Source of the DNA: Candidatus Palibaumannia cicadellinicola
GTDB lineage: Bacteria > Pseudomonadota > Gammaproteobacteria > Enterobacterales > Enterobacteriaceae
Direction: 5' to 3'
Assembly: GCF_002855795.1 (NCBI RefSeq)
Contig: NZ_NJPO01000039.1
Span: 1-6,918 of the forward strand
Length of the DNA stretch: 6,918 nt
The position numbers were made by a program, and so were the translations under genes. The notes under the pieces were generated by a model, which saw only the letters and a program-made list of their open reading frames with translations, had not been told where the DNA came from and did not search any database. Positions 6,868 through 6,918 of the stretch are shown in pieces (position 1 is the first letter of the stretch; each line of letters opens with the position of its first letter).

Positions 6868-6918
6868 TAATTGCCCAGCAATTATCGGTCACACATAACA
6901 TTAACGCACTAGATTTTT
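6820..6918 (+). repeat. 99-bp exact direct repeat, copy 2 (at the window end)
   Basis: Copy 2 starts immediately after the 251-bp unit 6569-6819, as expected for a head-to-tail duplication, and runs to the final base without a mismatch. Because 251 is not a multiple of three, plsB enters it in a different frame and stops at TGA 6865-6867. Its right edge is not visible. A length of exactly 99 is also a common de Bruijn k-mer size, so an assembly loop at a contig end is a serious alternative. Confidence 0.95.

Noticed and set aside
6820..6918. Terminal repeat as evidence of a circular replicon
   Set aside because: The matching copy is internal (6569-6667), not at the start of the window, so the ends do not overlap each other.
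1..6918. A hidden new multigene system, CRISPR array or mobile element
   Set aside because: All sizeable frames are known housekeeping genes. There is no spaced repeat array, transposase, integrase or phage feature, and the spacers are too short for extra genes.

Overview
The window carries five intact or nearly intact protein genes and one clear pseudogene, all on the + strand: pssA, aroK, an aroB relic, rpe, trpS and plsB. The proteins are recognisably close to their E. coli counterparts. The DNA is AT-rich (about 40% GC by eye), Shine-Dalgarno sequences are mostly weak, poly-A runs occur inside genes, and decayed or deleted genes lie between conserved ones. This fits a host-restricted enterobacterial (Gammaproteobacteria, Enterobacterales) endosymbiont in active genome reduction, for example a Sodalis-allied insect symbiont. 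The exact lineage cannot be fixed from this window alone.

Layout. Bases 1-102 hold no recognisable gene. pssA (103-1458) encodes phosphatidylserine synthase. A 228-base gap with a perfect 20-bp palindrome leads to aroK (1687-2208). An aroB relic follows (2240-2454), with one frameshift and several clean deletions. rpe (2481-3152) starts 26 bases after the relic. A 93-base spacer containing a 17-codon mini-ORF separates rpe from trpS (best start 3246, end 4250). A 130-base AT-rich spacer precedes plsB (4381-6867). The last 99 bases of the window exactly repeat an internal part of plsB and give the gene a frame-shifted C-terminal tail.

How it fits together. The centre is a shrunken version of the E. 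coli aroK-aroB-damX-dam-rpe-gph-trpS cluster: aroB is broken, and damX, dam and gph are gone from their usual places. The cluster is flanked by two phospholipid genes that lie elsewhere in E. coli. plsB makes lysophosphatidate and pssA makes phosphatidylserine, so the symbiont probably builds some of its own membrane. An intact shikimate kinase beside a dead dehydroquinate synthase suggests an interrupted, or host- or partner-complemented, aromatic pathway.

I found no CRISPR array, transposon, toxin-antitoxin pair, defence island, tRNA or rRNA, and no evidence of a new multigene system. The most unusual signal is the 99-bp repeat at the 3' end. It is either a 251-bp tandem duplication in plsB or an assembly artefact.
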